From the NCBI RefSeq assembly GCF_030586465.1, contig NZ_JAUQYP010000001.1, forward strand, positions 1 to 64,000: a DNA stretch of 64,000 nt, read 5' to 3'. Position numbers and translations under genes: made by a program. Below the pieces are notes generated by a model, which ran no database searches, was not told the origin of the DNA, and saw only the letters and a list, made by a program, of their open reading frames with translations. This document shows, one piece after another, positions 16,289 through 24,546 of this stretch (within the stretch, counting starts at the first letter, position 1; every line of letters begins with the position of its first letter). The DNA is from Actinotalea lenta (GTDB lineage Bacteria > Actinomycetota > Actinomycetes > Actinomycetales > Cellulomonadaceae).

Positions 16289-17523
16289 CGGCCGCGCGGG
16301 TCCGGGCCTGGGACCCGGCCGACGGGGCGCGGCGCGCGACCGAGCTGTTCCGGGCGCGGTTCGCCGCCGAGCCGGACGGCGTGTGGTCCGCGCCGGGCCG
16401 GGTCAACCTGATCGGCGAGCACACCGACTACAACGGCGGCCTGTGCCTGCCGATCGCGCTGCCGCACCGCACGTACGTCGCCCTGGGCACCGCCGACGAC
16501 GGTCGGGTGCGCCTGACCTCGGCACAGGAGGACCGCTCGACGTGGGAGATGCCGCTGGCCTCCGTCGTCCCCGGCGCCGTCGACGGTTGGCCCGGGTACG
16601 CCGCGGGCGTGGCCTGGTCGCTCACGGTCGAGCAGCCCGACGCGCGGCTGGGCGGGTTCGCCGCCGCGGTGGACTCCTGCGTGCCCTACGGCGCGGGGCT
16701 GTCCTCCTCCGCGGCGCTCGAGTGCGCGGTGGCCGTCGCGCTGGACGACGTGTTCGCCGTGGGGCTCGCGGCCACGGACGCCGGGCGTGCGCGGCTGGCG
16801 CACGCCTGCATCCGGGCGGAGAACGAGGTGGCCGGCGCCGCCACCGGCGGGATGGACCAGACGGCAGCCCTGCGAGCGTCGGCCGGTCACGCGCTGCTGT
16901 ACGACACCCGGGACGGCTCCGTGCAGCACCTCCCGTTCGACCTCGCCGCACACGGGCTGGCGCTGCTCGTGGTGGACACCCGCGCGCCGCACCGGCTGGT
17001 CGACGGGCAGTACGCCGCCCGGCGGGACACCTGCGCCGCAGCGGCACTGCACCTGGGGGTGGACACGCTGCGTGAGGTGACCGACCTGGACGCCGCGCTG
17101 GCCGCGCTCGACACCGAGCTGACCAGCCCCGCAGGAGCCACGGTGGCACCCGAGGTGCTGCGCGCCCGCACGCGGCACGTCGTCACCGAGATCGCCCGGG
17201 TGGAGCGGTTCGTCGAGCTGCTCGCGCAGGGTCGCGTGGCCGAGGTCGGCCCGCTGCTCGACGCCTCGCACGCCTCGCTGCGGGACGACTACCAGGTGTC
17301 CTGCGCCGAGCTGGACGTGGCGGTCGAGGCGGCCCGGGGCGCCGGCGCGCTGGGGGCGCGGATGACGGGCGGCGGGTTCGGTGGCTCGGCGATCGCGCTG
17401 GTGCCGGTCGACGCGGTCGACGCGGTCGCGGCGGCGGTGAGCACGGCCTTCGACGCCGCAGGGTTCACCGCGCCGGCCTTCCTGGTCGCCGACGCGGCCG
17501 GACCTGCCGGGCGCACGGCGTAG
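16285..17523 (+). CDS. galK: Galactokinase
   Basis: A 412-residue GHMP kinase. Motif 1 is GRVNLIGEHTDYNGG (about residue 38 onward, the galactokinase signature). Motif 2 PYGAGLSSSAALE (about 133) is the ATP-binding loop. Motif 3 MTGGGFGGSAIAL is at about 358-370. It phosphorylates galactose at C1. The GTG start overlaps the galT stop (GTGA), chosen over longer in-frame starts inside galT. It completes a regulator-galT-galK operon that would use galactose released by the GH35 enzyme at the window start (inference). Confidence 0.95.
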   Translation: MTAARVRAWDPADGARRATELFRARFAAEPDGVWSAPGRVNLIGEHTDYNGGLCLPIALPHRTYVALGTADDGRVRLTSAQEDRSTWEMPLASVVPGAVDGWPGYAAGVAWSLTVEQPDARLGGFAAAVDSCVPYGAGLSSSAALECAVAVALDDVFAVGLAATDAGRARLAHACIRAENEVAGAATGGMDQTAALRASAGHALLYDTRDGSVQHLPFDLAAHGLALLVVDTRAPHRLVDGQYAARRDTCAAAALHLGVDTLREVTDLDAALAALDTELTSPAGATVAPEVLRARTRHVVTEIARVERFVELLAQGRVAEVGPLLDASHASLRDDYQVSCAELDVAVEAARGAGALGARMTGGGFGGSAIALVPVDAVDAVAAAVSTAFDAAGFTAPAFLVADAAGPAGRTA

Positions 17524-17542
17524 CCCCTGGGATGCTGGCCCG

Positions 17543-18304
17543 ATGGCACACCTGCGCTGCGACTTCTTCTCCGACACCCTGGCCCTGTCCACCTCCATGA
17601 CTGTGCTGCTCCCGCAGCCGACCAGCGGGCAGATCGGCATGGCCGGTGCCGCGTCCGAGCAGCCGCCTCCCGTGCTGTACCTGCTGCACGGGCTCTCCGA
17701 CGACGACACCGTGTGGCTGCGCCGTACCTCGATCGAACGCTACGTCGCCGACCTGGGCCTCGCGGTCGTGATGCCGCAGGTGCATCGGAGCTTCTACGTC
17801 GACGGCGCGCACACCGGTGCCTACTGGGCGTTCGTCGCCGAAGAGCTGCCGCACATCGTCCAGCGGTTCTTCCGGGTGTCCGACGCGCGGGAGGACACGT
17901 TCGTCGCCGGCCTCTCGATGGGCGGCTACGGGGCCATGCGCCTCGCGCTGCACCGGCCGGAGCGGTTCGCGGCAGCCGCCAGCCTGTCCGGTGCGCTGGA
18001 CGTCGCCGAGCTCGCCGAGCACGACGACCTCGACGTGTTCCGGCACATCGTGGCGGACACCCCGATCGCCGGGTCCGACGACGACCTGTTCGCGCAGCTC
18101 GACCGGGTCGACCCGGCGCGCATCCCGCCCCTGCACGTCACCTGCGGAACGCAGGACGCGCTCCTCGGGCACAGCGAGCGGTTCGTCGCGCGTGCGCAGG
18201 AGCGCGGCCTCAGCGTGACGAGCGCGTTCGGCCCCGGCGACCACGAGTGGGCGGTGTGGGACCGGGCCATCCAGGACGTCCTGGACTGGTTGCCGCTGCG
18301 CTGA
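17543..18304 (+). CDS. Serine esterase of the S-formylglutathione hydrolase/tributyrin esterase type
   Basis: A 253-residue alpha/beta hydrolase. VLYLLHGLSDDDTVW gives the oxyanion region (about 44-58). GLSMGGYGAMR holds the nucleophile Ser125. CGTQDALL and GDHEWAVWD carry the expected Asp and His. Length and spacing match bacterial EstA-like acyl esterases that act on short acyl or acetylated sugar substrates. GATGCT lies six bases before the ATG, so it may have its own leaderless message. The natural substrate is unknown. Confidence 0.88.
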   Translation: MAHLRCDFFSDTLALSTSMTVLLPQPTSGQIGMAGAASEQPPPVLYLLHGLSDDDTVWLRRTSIERYVADLGLAVVMPQVHRSFYVDGAHTGAYWAFVAEELPHIVQRFFRVSDAREDTFVAGLSMGGYGAMRLALHRPERFAAAASLSGALDVAELAEHDDLDVFRHIVADTPIAGSDDDLFAQLDRVDPARIPPLHVTCGTQDALLGHSERFVARAQERGLSVTSAFGPGDHEWAVWDRAIQDVLDWLPLR

Positions 18305-18389
18305 CGCGCGTCCCGACCGCGATCGCCGGTCGCGGCACAGATCGGCACCCACAGCACCAGGCCCAGCGGCGCCGATCATGGCGCGGGGC

Positions 18390-18710
18390 TCAGCCGCCGA
18401 TCAGCTCCTCGGCCTCGCGCACCACGGCTGCGGCGACGTCGTCGACGATCGCCTCGCAGGCGGTCCACGCGACGTCCTCACCGACGGCGGACCCGGCCGC
18501 GTTCGCGTCCAGCCCGTACAGGAACGCCTTCGCGAGCGCGCCCTCGGAGTCCTCGAACATCAACGGGGCGAGCACGGCGAAGCGCTCGGCCCACAGCGGG
18601 CCGTATGTGCGCTCGATCCGGGCGTGCGCCTCCGCGTACCCGGGCTCCCTCGTGACGTCCATGCTCCGGTCATCGGCACGGGGGCGCGATACCTGAGCCC
18701 CTCCCGCCAT
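18390..18710 (-). CDS. Hypothetical protein, small acidic helical
   Basis: A 106-residue protein I do not recognise. It is acidic, largely helical in appearance, without membrane segments, and contains ERTYGPLWAERFAVLAPL and AWTACEAIVDDVAAAVVREAEELIGG. The ATG at 18710 has GGAG six bases upstream; a second ATG at 18662 has a poor ribosome site. It lies downstream of the polymerase gene on the same strand, 54 nt away, and converges on the esterase gene. Confidence 0.6.
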   Translation of the reverse strand: MAGGAQVSRPRADDRSMDVTREPGYAEAHARIERTYGPLWAERFAVLAPLMFEDSEGALAKAFLYGLDANAAGSAVGEDVAWTACEAIVDDVAAAVVREAEELIGG

Positions 18711-18764
18711 CGATTTCTCCGGTGCTGGCCGGTTGGGACCGTCGTGGTCGACGGACGGGTCCGC

Positions 18765-20513
18765 TCACCCGGCGCGGTCGTAGCTGTCGACGATCGCGAC
18801 ATCGAGCGCGAACTCGACGGGCGCGGCGCCGAACAGCAGCCGCCCCGCCTCCCCCGCGGCCTCCTGCACCGCCTGGGCGACCCGGTCGGCGCCGTCGGCC
18901 GGCGTGTGCACCATCACCTCGTCGTGCAGGAAGAACACCAGGTGCGGATGCCCCGGCAGGTCGCGCAGGCGCCGGCGCAGCGCGGCCAGCCAGCACAGCG
19001 CCCACTCGGCGGCGGTCCCCTGGACGACGAAGTTGCGCGTGAAGCGGCCCCAGTCGCGGGCGAGCCGTCGCGCCTCGGTGACGTCGCGGGCGTCGGCACC
19101 CTCCCCCGCGGCGGCCTCGCGTGCCGCCCACCACGAGGGCCCGGGCCTGGGCGACGAGCGTCCGAGCCACGTGCTGACCACCTCACCGCGCTCACCGGCG
19201 CGGGCGGCAGCCTCGACCAACCCGATCGCCCGTGGGTACGTCGCGGTGAGCCGAGGCATCAGGGCGGCGGAGACCCCCGTGGTTGCGCCGTAGATCGCGC
19301 CGAGCATGCCGTACTTGGCCTCGGTGCGGCTGGCGACCGCGCCGGCGTCGGCGAGCGCTTGGTAGAGGTCGGCGCCCCGAGCCGCGTCGGCCATCGCACC
19401 GTCCGCCGACATCGCCGCGAGCACCCGGGGCTCGAGCTGGGCGGCGTCGGCGACCACCAGGGTCCAGCCCGGGTCGGCCCGCACCGCCGAGCGGAGCTGG
19501 GCCGGCAGCTGCAGGGCCCCACCCCCCGAGGTGGCCCAGCGTCCGGTCACCACCCCGCCCACGACGTAGTCGGGGCGGAACCGTCCGGCGTGCACCCAGG
19601 TGTCCAGCCACGCCCAGCCGTTCGCGCTGAGCAGCCGGGCCAGCCGCTTGTACTCGAGCAGCGGGGCCACGACGGGGTGGTGCTGGGCGGCGATCTCGTG
19701 CTTGCGCGTGCTGGCGACGTCGAGGCCGGCGCGGCGCAGCGCGTGCAGGAGATCCTGCTGGGAGTCCGGGTTGAGGCCCGGGGCGTCCAGGCTCCGGCGG
19801 ATCCGGGCGGCGAGCTCCTCGAGCCGCGCCGGTCGCGCGCCCGGGGCGGGGCGCGGGCCGAGCAGCTCGCGCAGGACGCGATCGTGCTCGGCGGCGTCCC
19901 ACGGCATGCCGTCGTGCGCCATCTCCGCGGCGATCAGCGCGCCCGTCGACTCGGCGGCGAGCAGCAGCTGCAGCCGGCCCGGCTGCGGGGCGCCGGCCAC
20001 GGCGTCGAGCTGCGCCGCGAGTTCAGCCACGGGGTCGAGGGGGTCGCGTTCCGCGCCGCGCGTCGCCCGGCCGCCGACAAGGGCCTGCTGTTCCGGGGCC
20101 GGATCGGCGGCGTCGAGCGCGTCGAACAGGGTGGCCTGGACCTCGTCCGCGGCCACCGGCTCCGGCATGTGCCGCGCGTCCCACGGGCCCGCCGGCGCGG
20201 TCGCGAGGGCGGACTGCGCGCACGCCGCGGAGGTGCGCACGATCGCGTGGCACAGCCGCAGGTCGTGGCAGCGGTCCAGCCGTACCCCTGCCGCCAGCAG
20301 TGGCGGGTAGCGCAGGGCCACGTCGTCGAGCACCCAGCGCGGGCGGTCGACCTCGCGCGCGGCGATCGCGCGCGCCAGCTCGCCCGGACCGACGGGCACG
20401 GACGCCGTCGGCCCATGGCTCAGGTCGGGGACCTCGCCGCGGGCCGGGCCGGGAGCCAGCTCGTGCAGGACCGCTCCCCCGTCAGGGCGATGCTCGACCA
20501 CGATCCAGCGCAC
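18765..20513 (-). CDS. DNA polymerase family A, lacking recognisable exonuclease residues
   Basis: A 582-residue polymerase without the 5'-3' nuclease domain of Pol I. Palm and fingers motifs are intact: motif A VVADAAQLEPRVLA (catalytic Asp kept, usual form DYSQIELR), motif B RTEAKYGMLGAIYG (R-x3-K-x7-YG), motif C FFLHDEVMVHTP. The first 200 residues occupy the place of a 3'-5' exonuclease, but I find no DxE motif, so proofreading is doubtful. Such proteins are often annotated as bifunctional 3'-5' exonuclease/DNA polymerase. The GTG at 20513 is chosen because upstream sequence is low-complexity in this frame. It is likely a repair polymerase. Confidence 0.85.
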   Translation of the reverse strand: MRWIVVEHRPDGGAVLHELAPGPARGEVPDLSHGPTASVPVGPGELARAIAAREVDRPRWVLDDVALRYPPLLAAGVRLDRCHDLRLCHAIVRTSAACAQSALATAPAGPWDARHMPEPVAADEVQATLFDALDAADPAPEQQALVGGRATRGAERDPLDPVAELAAQLDAVAGAPQPGRLQLLLAAESTGALIAAEMAHDGMPWDAAEHDRVLRELLGPRPAPGARPARLEELAARIRRSLDAPGLNPDSQQDLLHALRRAGLDVASTRKHEIAAQHHPVVAPLLEYKRLARLLSANGWAWLDTWVHAGRFRPDYVVGGVVTGRWATSGGGALQLPAQLRSAVRADPGWTLVVADAAQLEPRVLAAMSADGAMADAARGADLYQALADAGAVASRTEAKYGMLGAIYGATTGVSAALMPRLTATYPRAIGLVEAAARAGERGEVVSTWLGRSSPRPGPSWWAAREAAAGEGADARDVTEARRLARDWGRFTRNFVVQGTAAEWALCWLAALRRRLRDLPGHPHLVFFLHDEVMVHTPADGADRVAQAVQEAAGEAGRLLFGAAPVEFALDVAIVDSYDRAG

Positions 20514-20554
20514 GCGCCAGTCTCCCAGCCCGGGCCGACACGACCCGCCGACGG

Positions 20555-21094
20555 CTACCGGGGGACGCCTCCGCGGTCCCCGCCTGGCTCCGCCCGCTGG
20601 CTGTCCTCGTGCACCGCGAGGAAGACGGACCACGGCGTGCCGTCGGGGTCCGGCGGCCGGTCGGCGTACTCCTGGAACACCGCGTGCAGGCGCGTGAGCA
20701 GCTCGTCCCGAGCCTGCGGGCTGAGTCGGAGCCCGAGCCGGGTGGTCGAGACCGTCTGCGGGTCGGCCTCCGCGAGCTCGGCGAGGAACGTCTCGACCAG
20801 CAGCCGGCTGCCGCCGTCCGGAAGGGGCGTGCGCCACGACTTCTTGGTGGCCAGGTAGGGCACCTCACGCGCGCCGCGCGCACCGGTGCGCTCGGGCTGG
20901 GCGGCGAGGAACCCCCGGTCGGCCAGCCGCCGCACGTGGTGGTACACGGTCGCGGGGTCCTTGCCGAGCCGCGCGGCGACCTGCTTGTTGGTCAGCGGCT
21001 CGTCCAGGCACAGCCGCAGGATGCGCAGCCGCAGCACGCTGTTGAGCACGCGGCCGTCGGCCTCGGCCTCCGCCTCACGCCGTTCCCGGTCCAT
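20555..21094 (-). CDS. ArsR-like winged-helix regulator of the divergent MFS gene
   Basis: A 179-residue regulator. The N-terminal winged helix (about 15-75) reads LRLRILRLCLDEPLTNKQVAARLGKDPATVYHHVRRLADRGFL, the ArsR/GntR-like fold often labelled helix-turn-helix domain protein. The C-terminal half is helical and may bind ligand. Its start is 52 nt from the MFS start on the other strand, and a 24-bp inverted repeat lies between them. Repression of the efflux pump until a substrate appears is the simplest reading. Confidence 0.85.
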   Translation of the reverse strand: MDRERREAEAEADGRVLNSVLRLRILRLCLDEPLTNKQVAARLGKDPATVYHHVRRLADRGFLAAQPERTGARGAREVPYLATKKSWRTPLPDGGSRLLVETFLAELAEADPQTVSTTRLGLRLSPQARDELLTRLHAVFQEYADRPPDPDGTPWSVFLAVHEDSQRAEPGGDRGGVPR

Positions 21095-21106
21095 GCCGCC
21101 ATGCTA

Positions 21107-21140
21107 AGTGATTGACACTTCCCAATCACTCGCCCACACT
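21107..21140 (+). promoter_or_regulatory. Operator and leaderless promoter of the MFS gene
   Basis: AGTGATTG (21107-21114) and CAATCACT (21123-21130) form a perfect 8-bp inverted repeat with an 8-bp spacer. TTGACA (21112-21117), 17 nt, then CACACT (21135-21140) is a strong promoter pair, and the MFS GTG begins six bases later at 21147. The operator covers the -35 box and spacer. It also lies about 12 nt in front of the regulator's start codon, so one site can control both genes. Confidence 0.8.
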
Positions 21141-21146
21141 GACCGG

Positions 21147-22466
21147 GTGAGCGCAGAGCAGCCCGAGGTCGCAGCACCGGTCCCGCTGCCCGCACCGCCG
21201 GGGCGCTCCCTGGTCCACCACGCCGACTTCCGGCGCCTGTGGCTCGGCGACGGGCTCGGCCAGCTCGGCGCCCAGCTCGGGAACCTGGCCATCCCGGTGT
21301 TCGCGGTCGCCACGCTGGACGCCACCGCATGGCAGATGGGCGCGTTGACGGCGGCGGAGAGCGCGGCGTTCCTGGCCATCGGCCTGCCGGCCGGCGCGTG
21401 GGTGGACCGGATGCGCAAGCGCAGCACGCTGATCTCGGCGGATCTGGTGCGGGCCGCGGTCCTGGCGGTCGTGGTGGTGGTCGCGCTCACCGGGCACGCG
21501 TCGATGCCAGTGCTGTACGCCGCCGCGCTCGCGATGAGCGCGGCGACGGTGTTCTTCGACGTGGCCTACCAGAGCTACCTGCCGGGGCTGGTGGGGCCCA
21601 CGCACCTGGTGCAGGGGAACTCACTGCTGCAGGCCACGCAGTCGGTCGCGCAGATCGCCGGGCCCGCACTCGGCGGGCTGCTGCTGCGCGTGCTGAGCGC
21701 GCCGATGCTCCTGGTGGGCACCGTGGTGACGTACCTCTCGTCGGCAGCCTCGGTGTCCCGCATCCGGATGGTCGAGCAGCTCCCGGACCCGAGCTCGCGC
21801 CGGCCCCTGCGCCACGAGATCGCCGAGGGACTCACGTTCGTCCTGCGCCACCCGCTGCTGCGCCGTGTGGTGGCGTGCACCGGGATCTCCAACCTGTCCA
21901 GCTCCATCGCCGGCGCGCTGCTGGTGCTCTACGTGCTGCGCGAGCTGGGGCTGACCGAGGCTCAGCTGGGCGTGGTGCTCAGCGCCTCGGCGGCCGGCGG
22001 CCTGCTGGGGGCGGTGGCGTCGAGCCGACTGGCCCGGTGGTTCGGCGAGGGGCGTGTCATCCCGCTCGCCGCCCTCATGACCCCCGTCGCCTGGGCTCTG
22101 GTCCCGCTCGCCGACCCGCTGGCGCGCACCGGCGTGCCGGCTCTCGGGGTCCTCGCGGCGGGCGGTGTGGCCTTCTACGCCTTCGTCGTGGTCTACAACG
22201 TCGCGCAGGTGAGCTTCCGGCAGCGCGTCTGCCCGCCGGCGCTGCTGGGCCGGATGAACGCCTCGGTGCGGTTCCTCGTCTGGGGCCCGATGCCGATCGG
22301 CGGGCTGCTCGGCGGCGTGCTCGGCGAGCACCTCGGCGTCGTCCCGACGCTGTGGGTCGCGGTGGCCGGCCTGGCACTGGCCGCGGTGCCGGTGGTGGCC
22401 TCACCCCTGTGGCGGATGCGCACGCTGCCCGGACCGGGCGAGACGACTCCGGCTCAGACGGTGTAG
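21147..22466 (+). CDS. MFS efflux transporter (EntS/macrolide-efflux type)
   Basis: A 439-residue major facilitator with 10-12 membrane segments. The opening FRRLWLGDGLGQLGAQLGNLAIPVFA and the loop GLPAGAWVDRMRKR (MFS motif A) place it with the drug/siderophore exporter group typified by EntS and MefA. The start is GTG at 21147, with a predicted leaderless transcript. Divergent control by the ArsR-like protein supports a role in efflux of a toxic compound. Substrate is not deducible. Confidence 0.88.
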   Translation: MSAEQPEVAAPVPLPAPPGRSLVHHADFRRLWLGDGLGQLGAQLGNLAIPVFAVATLDATAWQMGALTAAESAAFLAIGLPAGAWVDRMRKRSTLISADLVRAAVLAVVVVVALTGHASMPVLYAAALAMSAATVFFDVAYQSYLPGLVGPTHLVQGNSLLQATQSVAQIAGPALGGLLLRVLSAPMLLVGTVVTYLSSAASVSRIRMVEQLPDPSSRRPLRHEIAEGLTFVLRHPLLRRVVACTGISNLSSSIAGALLVLYVLRELGLTEAQLGVVLSASAAGGLLGAVASSRLARWFGEGRVIPLAALMTPVAWALVPLADPLARTGVPALGVLAAGGVAFYAFVVVYNVAQVSFRQRVCPPALLGRMNASVRFLVWGPMPIGGLLGGVLGEHLGVVPTLWVAVAGLALAAVPVVASPLWRMRTLPGPGETTPAQTV

Positions 22467-22538
22467 TCGACCCACGGCGTGTGCCACGGACCGCCGAGCC
22501 ACGTGGCGGGTCCCCATCGGTGCTGACACGCTCGGCCG

Positions 22539-23237
22539 ATGGGAACCACGGTGCTGGTCGTCCTCGTCGTGTCCGGGGCGCTGCTGCTCGGCGCCGCCTG
22601 GGGGCTGTTCTGGCCGCTGCCGCGGGTGGTCGAGGGCCTCCTGGTCGCGATGGCCGGCGGTGCGCTCATCGTCTCGGTCACCGTCGAGCTGGTCGAGCCC
22701 GCGCGCCTGCGCTCGGGCCTGCTCGTCGCGGTGGTGGGCGTCCTGGCCGGCGCACTGGCGTTCGTGCTCCTGGACCGCCTCGTCAAGCGACGCTGGGGCA
22801 CGGACTCCGGCGGTGGTCTCCTGGCCGCCATCACGCTCGACGGCGTGCCCGAGAACCTGGCCCTGGGCGTCGCCCTCATCGCCGCCGGCCCCGCGGAGGT
22901 CGCAGCCCTGGCAGGGTCCATCTTCCTGTCCAACCTCCCGGAGGCGGCCGGCGGCGCCCGGGACATGCGGAGCTCGGGGCGGGGCCGGCGCCAGGCGTTC
23001 GGGCTGTGGGCAGCCACCGCCGGGCTGCTCTCGGCCGCGGCGTTGGCCGGCAGGATCGGGCTCGAGGACGTCGGGAGCACGCCGCTGAGCGCCATCCGGT
23101 GCTTCGCCGCCGGCGCCGTCGTCGCCAGCCTGGCCACCGAGGTGTTCCCCAAGGCCTACCGCGAGGACGCCACCTGGGCGGGAGCCGCCACCGCAGCGGG
23201 CCTTGTCCTCGCGGTCGCGCTCAGCGCCATCGGGTGA
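22539..23237 (+). CDS. ZIP-family metal transporter
   Basis: A 232-residue membrane protein with about seven to eight hydrophobic segments. The metal-site helices are visible: ITLDGVPENLALGVAL (Asp101, Glu105, Asn106; usual ZIP form HSxxDGxxxG) and FLSNLPEAAGG (Asn132, Glu135; usual form HNxPEG). The His of the first motif is replaced, seen in a divergent bacterial ZIP subgroup. It probably moves a divalent metal across the membrane. CACGCT lies exactly six bases before the ATG, giving a leaderless start. Confidence 0.8.
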   Translation: MGTTVLVVLVVSGALLLGAAWGLFWPLPRVVEGLLVAMAGGALIVSVTVELVEPARLRSGLLVAVVGVLAGALAFVLLDRLVKRRWGTDSGGGLLAAITLDGVPENLALGVALIAAGPAEVAALAGSIFLSNLPEAAGGARDMRSSGRGRRQAFGLWAATAGLLSAAALAGRIGLEDVGSTPLSAIRCFAAGAVVASLATEVFPKAYREDATWAGAATAAGLVLAVALSAIG

Positions 23238-23252
23238 CCCGCGGCGCGCCGG

Positions 23253-24032
23253 TCACTCGTAGTCCACGACGAGCGGGGCGTGGTCGCTGAACCGCGTGTC
23301 GTACGCCGGGGCGCGCTCCACCCTGACGTCCCGGACGGTGGCGGCGACGTCGGCGGTCGCCACCTGGTAGTCGATCCGCCAGCCGGCGTCGTTGTCGAAC
23401 GCCTTGCCGCGCCAGGACCACCACGTGTAGGGGCCGGAGACGTCCCCCACGTGCCGCCGCGTGACGTCCACCCAGCCCGCGTCGAACCAGCGGGTGAGCC
23501 ACGCGCGCTCGTCCGGCAGGCAGCCCGCCTTGCCGACGTTGCCCTTCCAGTTCTTCAGGTCCGCGTCGGTGTGGGTGATGTTCAGGTCGCCCCCGACGAC
23601 AGCCGGGCCGGCCGCCTGCAGCTCGGCCATCCTGCGCGTGGCGTGACCGAGGAACTCGTGCTTGTCGTCCATCGACGGATGACCGACGGTCCCGGAGTGC
23701 ACATAGACGGACACGACCGTCAGGGGTGCGGCGTCCGACCGCTCGAGGTCCGCCTCGAGCCACCGGCCGGTGTGGGTGGCCCGCTCCACCGCGAGGCCCA
23801 CGCGGACCGCCGAGATCGGCAGCCGGCTGGCCACCGCGACCCCGGCGCGGCCCTTGGCCGCCGCCTCGGCGTGCACCACGTGCCACCCGGGAAGGTGCTC
23901 GGAGACCACCTCGGCCGGGGCGCGGACCTCCTGGAGCAGGAGCACGTCCGGCGCGCAGGACTCCAGCCACTGCGCCATGCCCCGGCGAAAGGCCGCTCGT
24001 ACCCCGTTGACGTTCACGCTCGCGATCCGCAC
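23253..24032 (-). CDS. xth: Exodeoxyribonuclease III
   Basis: A 259-residue exonuclease/endonuclease/phosphatase-fold enzyme for base excision repair (AP endonuclease and 3' repair). Motifs run in order: RIASVNVNGVRAA (Asn), LLLQEVRAP (metal-binding Glu), a VVSVYVHSG strand, GGDLNITHTDADLKN (Asp/Asn), WRIDYQVAT and the terminal FSDHAPLVVDYE (catalytic Asp-His). The GTG at 24032 places the first strand at the usual distance; a GTG at 24050 would add six residues. Confidence 0.92.
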   Translation of the reverse strand: MRIASVNVNGVRAAFRRGMAQWLESCAPDVLLLQEVRAPAEVVSEHLPGWHVVHAEAAAKGRAGVAVASRLPISAVRVGLAVERATHTGRWLEADLERSDAAPLTVVSVYVHSGTVGHPSMDDKHEFLGHATRRMAELQAAGPAVVGGDLNITHTDADLKNWKGNVGKAGCLPDERAWLTRWFDAGWVDVTRRHVGDVSGPYTWWSWRGKAFDNDAGWRIDYQVATADVAATVRDVRVERAPAYDTRFSDHAPLVVDYE

Positions 24033-24136
24033 CCGGACATCCAACCCCACGCGCCCGACAGGTCGCGGGCCCCGTCCCGGAGCACGGACCGACAGAACCC
24101 GGGGCCGGTGGGGCCCCGGGTCCGCTCGGGGGCAGG

Positions 24137-24367
24137 TCAGCCGAGGAGGACGCGCTGGTCCGGCACGGCGTTGAGCAGGCTGCGCACCTCGCGCTCGGAG
24201 AAGCGACGGTGGCCGCCCAGCGTCCGCACCGTGGAGATCTTGCCGGCGTTCGCCCAGCGGGTGACCGTCTTCGGGTCCACGCGGAACAGGCTGGCGACCT
24301 CGGCGGGGGTCAGGAGGGAGTCGACGCCCATGGTGGCGGCGGTGCGGTGGCTCGCGTTGTGCTGCAT
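24137..24367 (-). CDS. BldC-like MerR-type HTH regulator
   Basis: A 76-residue protein made almost wholly of a winged MerR-type DNA-binding domain: LLTPAEVASLFRVDPKTVTRWANAGKISTVRTLGGHRRFSEREVRSLL (residues about 18-65). This closely resembles Streptomyces BldC, a small developmental regulator that binds direct repeats cooperatively. The chosen ATG at 24367 gives a short leader peptide MQHNASHR; an ATG at 24331 is also possible. The gene stands alone behind a long leader that carries a c-di-GMP-I-type aptamer, with a CRP-type palindrome further upstream. In this likely non-sporulating organism its targets are unknown. Confidence 0.88.
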   Translation of the reverse strand: MQHNASHRTAATMGVDSLLTPAEVASLFRVDPKTVTRWANAGKISTVRTLGGHRRFSEREVRSLLNAVPDQRVLLG

Positions 24368-24377
24368 GACAGTCCCA

Positions 24378-24452
24378 TCGTCGTTCGGCGGCTGGGCGAC
24401 CCTGGCGGGCCCCTGGCTTTGCGTCCCCGCTTCACAGCGGGTTTGCCCTTGT
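24378..24452 (-). ncRNA. Cyclic di-GMP-I (GEMM) riboswitch upstream of the BldC-like gene
   Basis: On the minus strand the leader reads AAGGGCAAACC, then CCGCT-GTGA-AGCGG (a stem capped by a GNRA tetraloop), then GGGACGCAAAGCC. These are the invariant parts of the first hairpin (P1) of the GEMM-I class, in the right order and spacing. A second GC-rich hairpin (GGGGC...GCCC) and AGCCGCCG follow; this half fits the consensus less clearly. The aptamer ends within about 20 nt of the ATG, so control of translation initiation is plausible. Boundaries are approximate. Confidence 0.75.
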
Positions 24453-24528
24453 CGTGACGAGGAGCTCACCGGGGTGAACCCTCACACCAGACATCGGGAC
24501 CAAAACGGACATCCTTGAGCCCTCTGTG

Positions 24529-24546
24529 GTGTGATGCCCGTCACAC
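24529..24546. promoter_or_regulatory. CRP/GlxR-type palindrome upstream of the BldC-like gene
   Basis: GTGTGATGCCCGTCACAC contains TGTGA-N6-TCACA, the exact consensus form of CRP-family sites. It lies about 80-90 bp upstream of the riboswitch on the side of the BldC-like promoter, where an activator or repressor would be expected. No CRP gene is in the window. Confidence 0.55.

Noticed and set aside
18314-18332. CGACCG/CGGTCG hairpin after the esterase gene as a terminator
   Set aside because: Only six base pairs, no T-run; expected by chance in this GC-rich sequence.
24137-24367. BldC-like gene as a phage excisionase
   Set aside because: The domain resembles both, but no integrase, attachment site or other mobile gene lies nearby, and the closing RTLGGHRRF segment fits BldC better.
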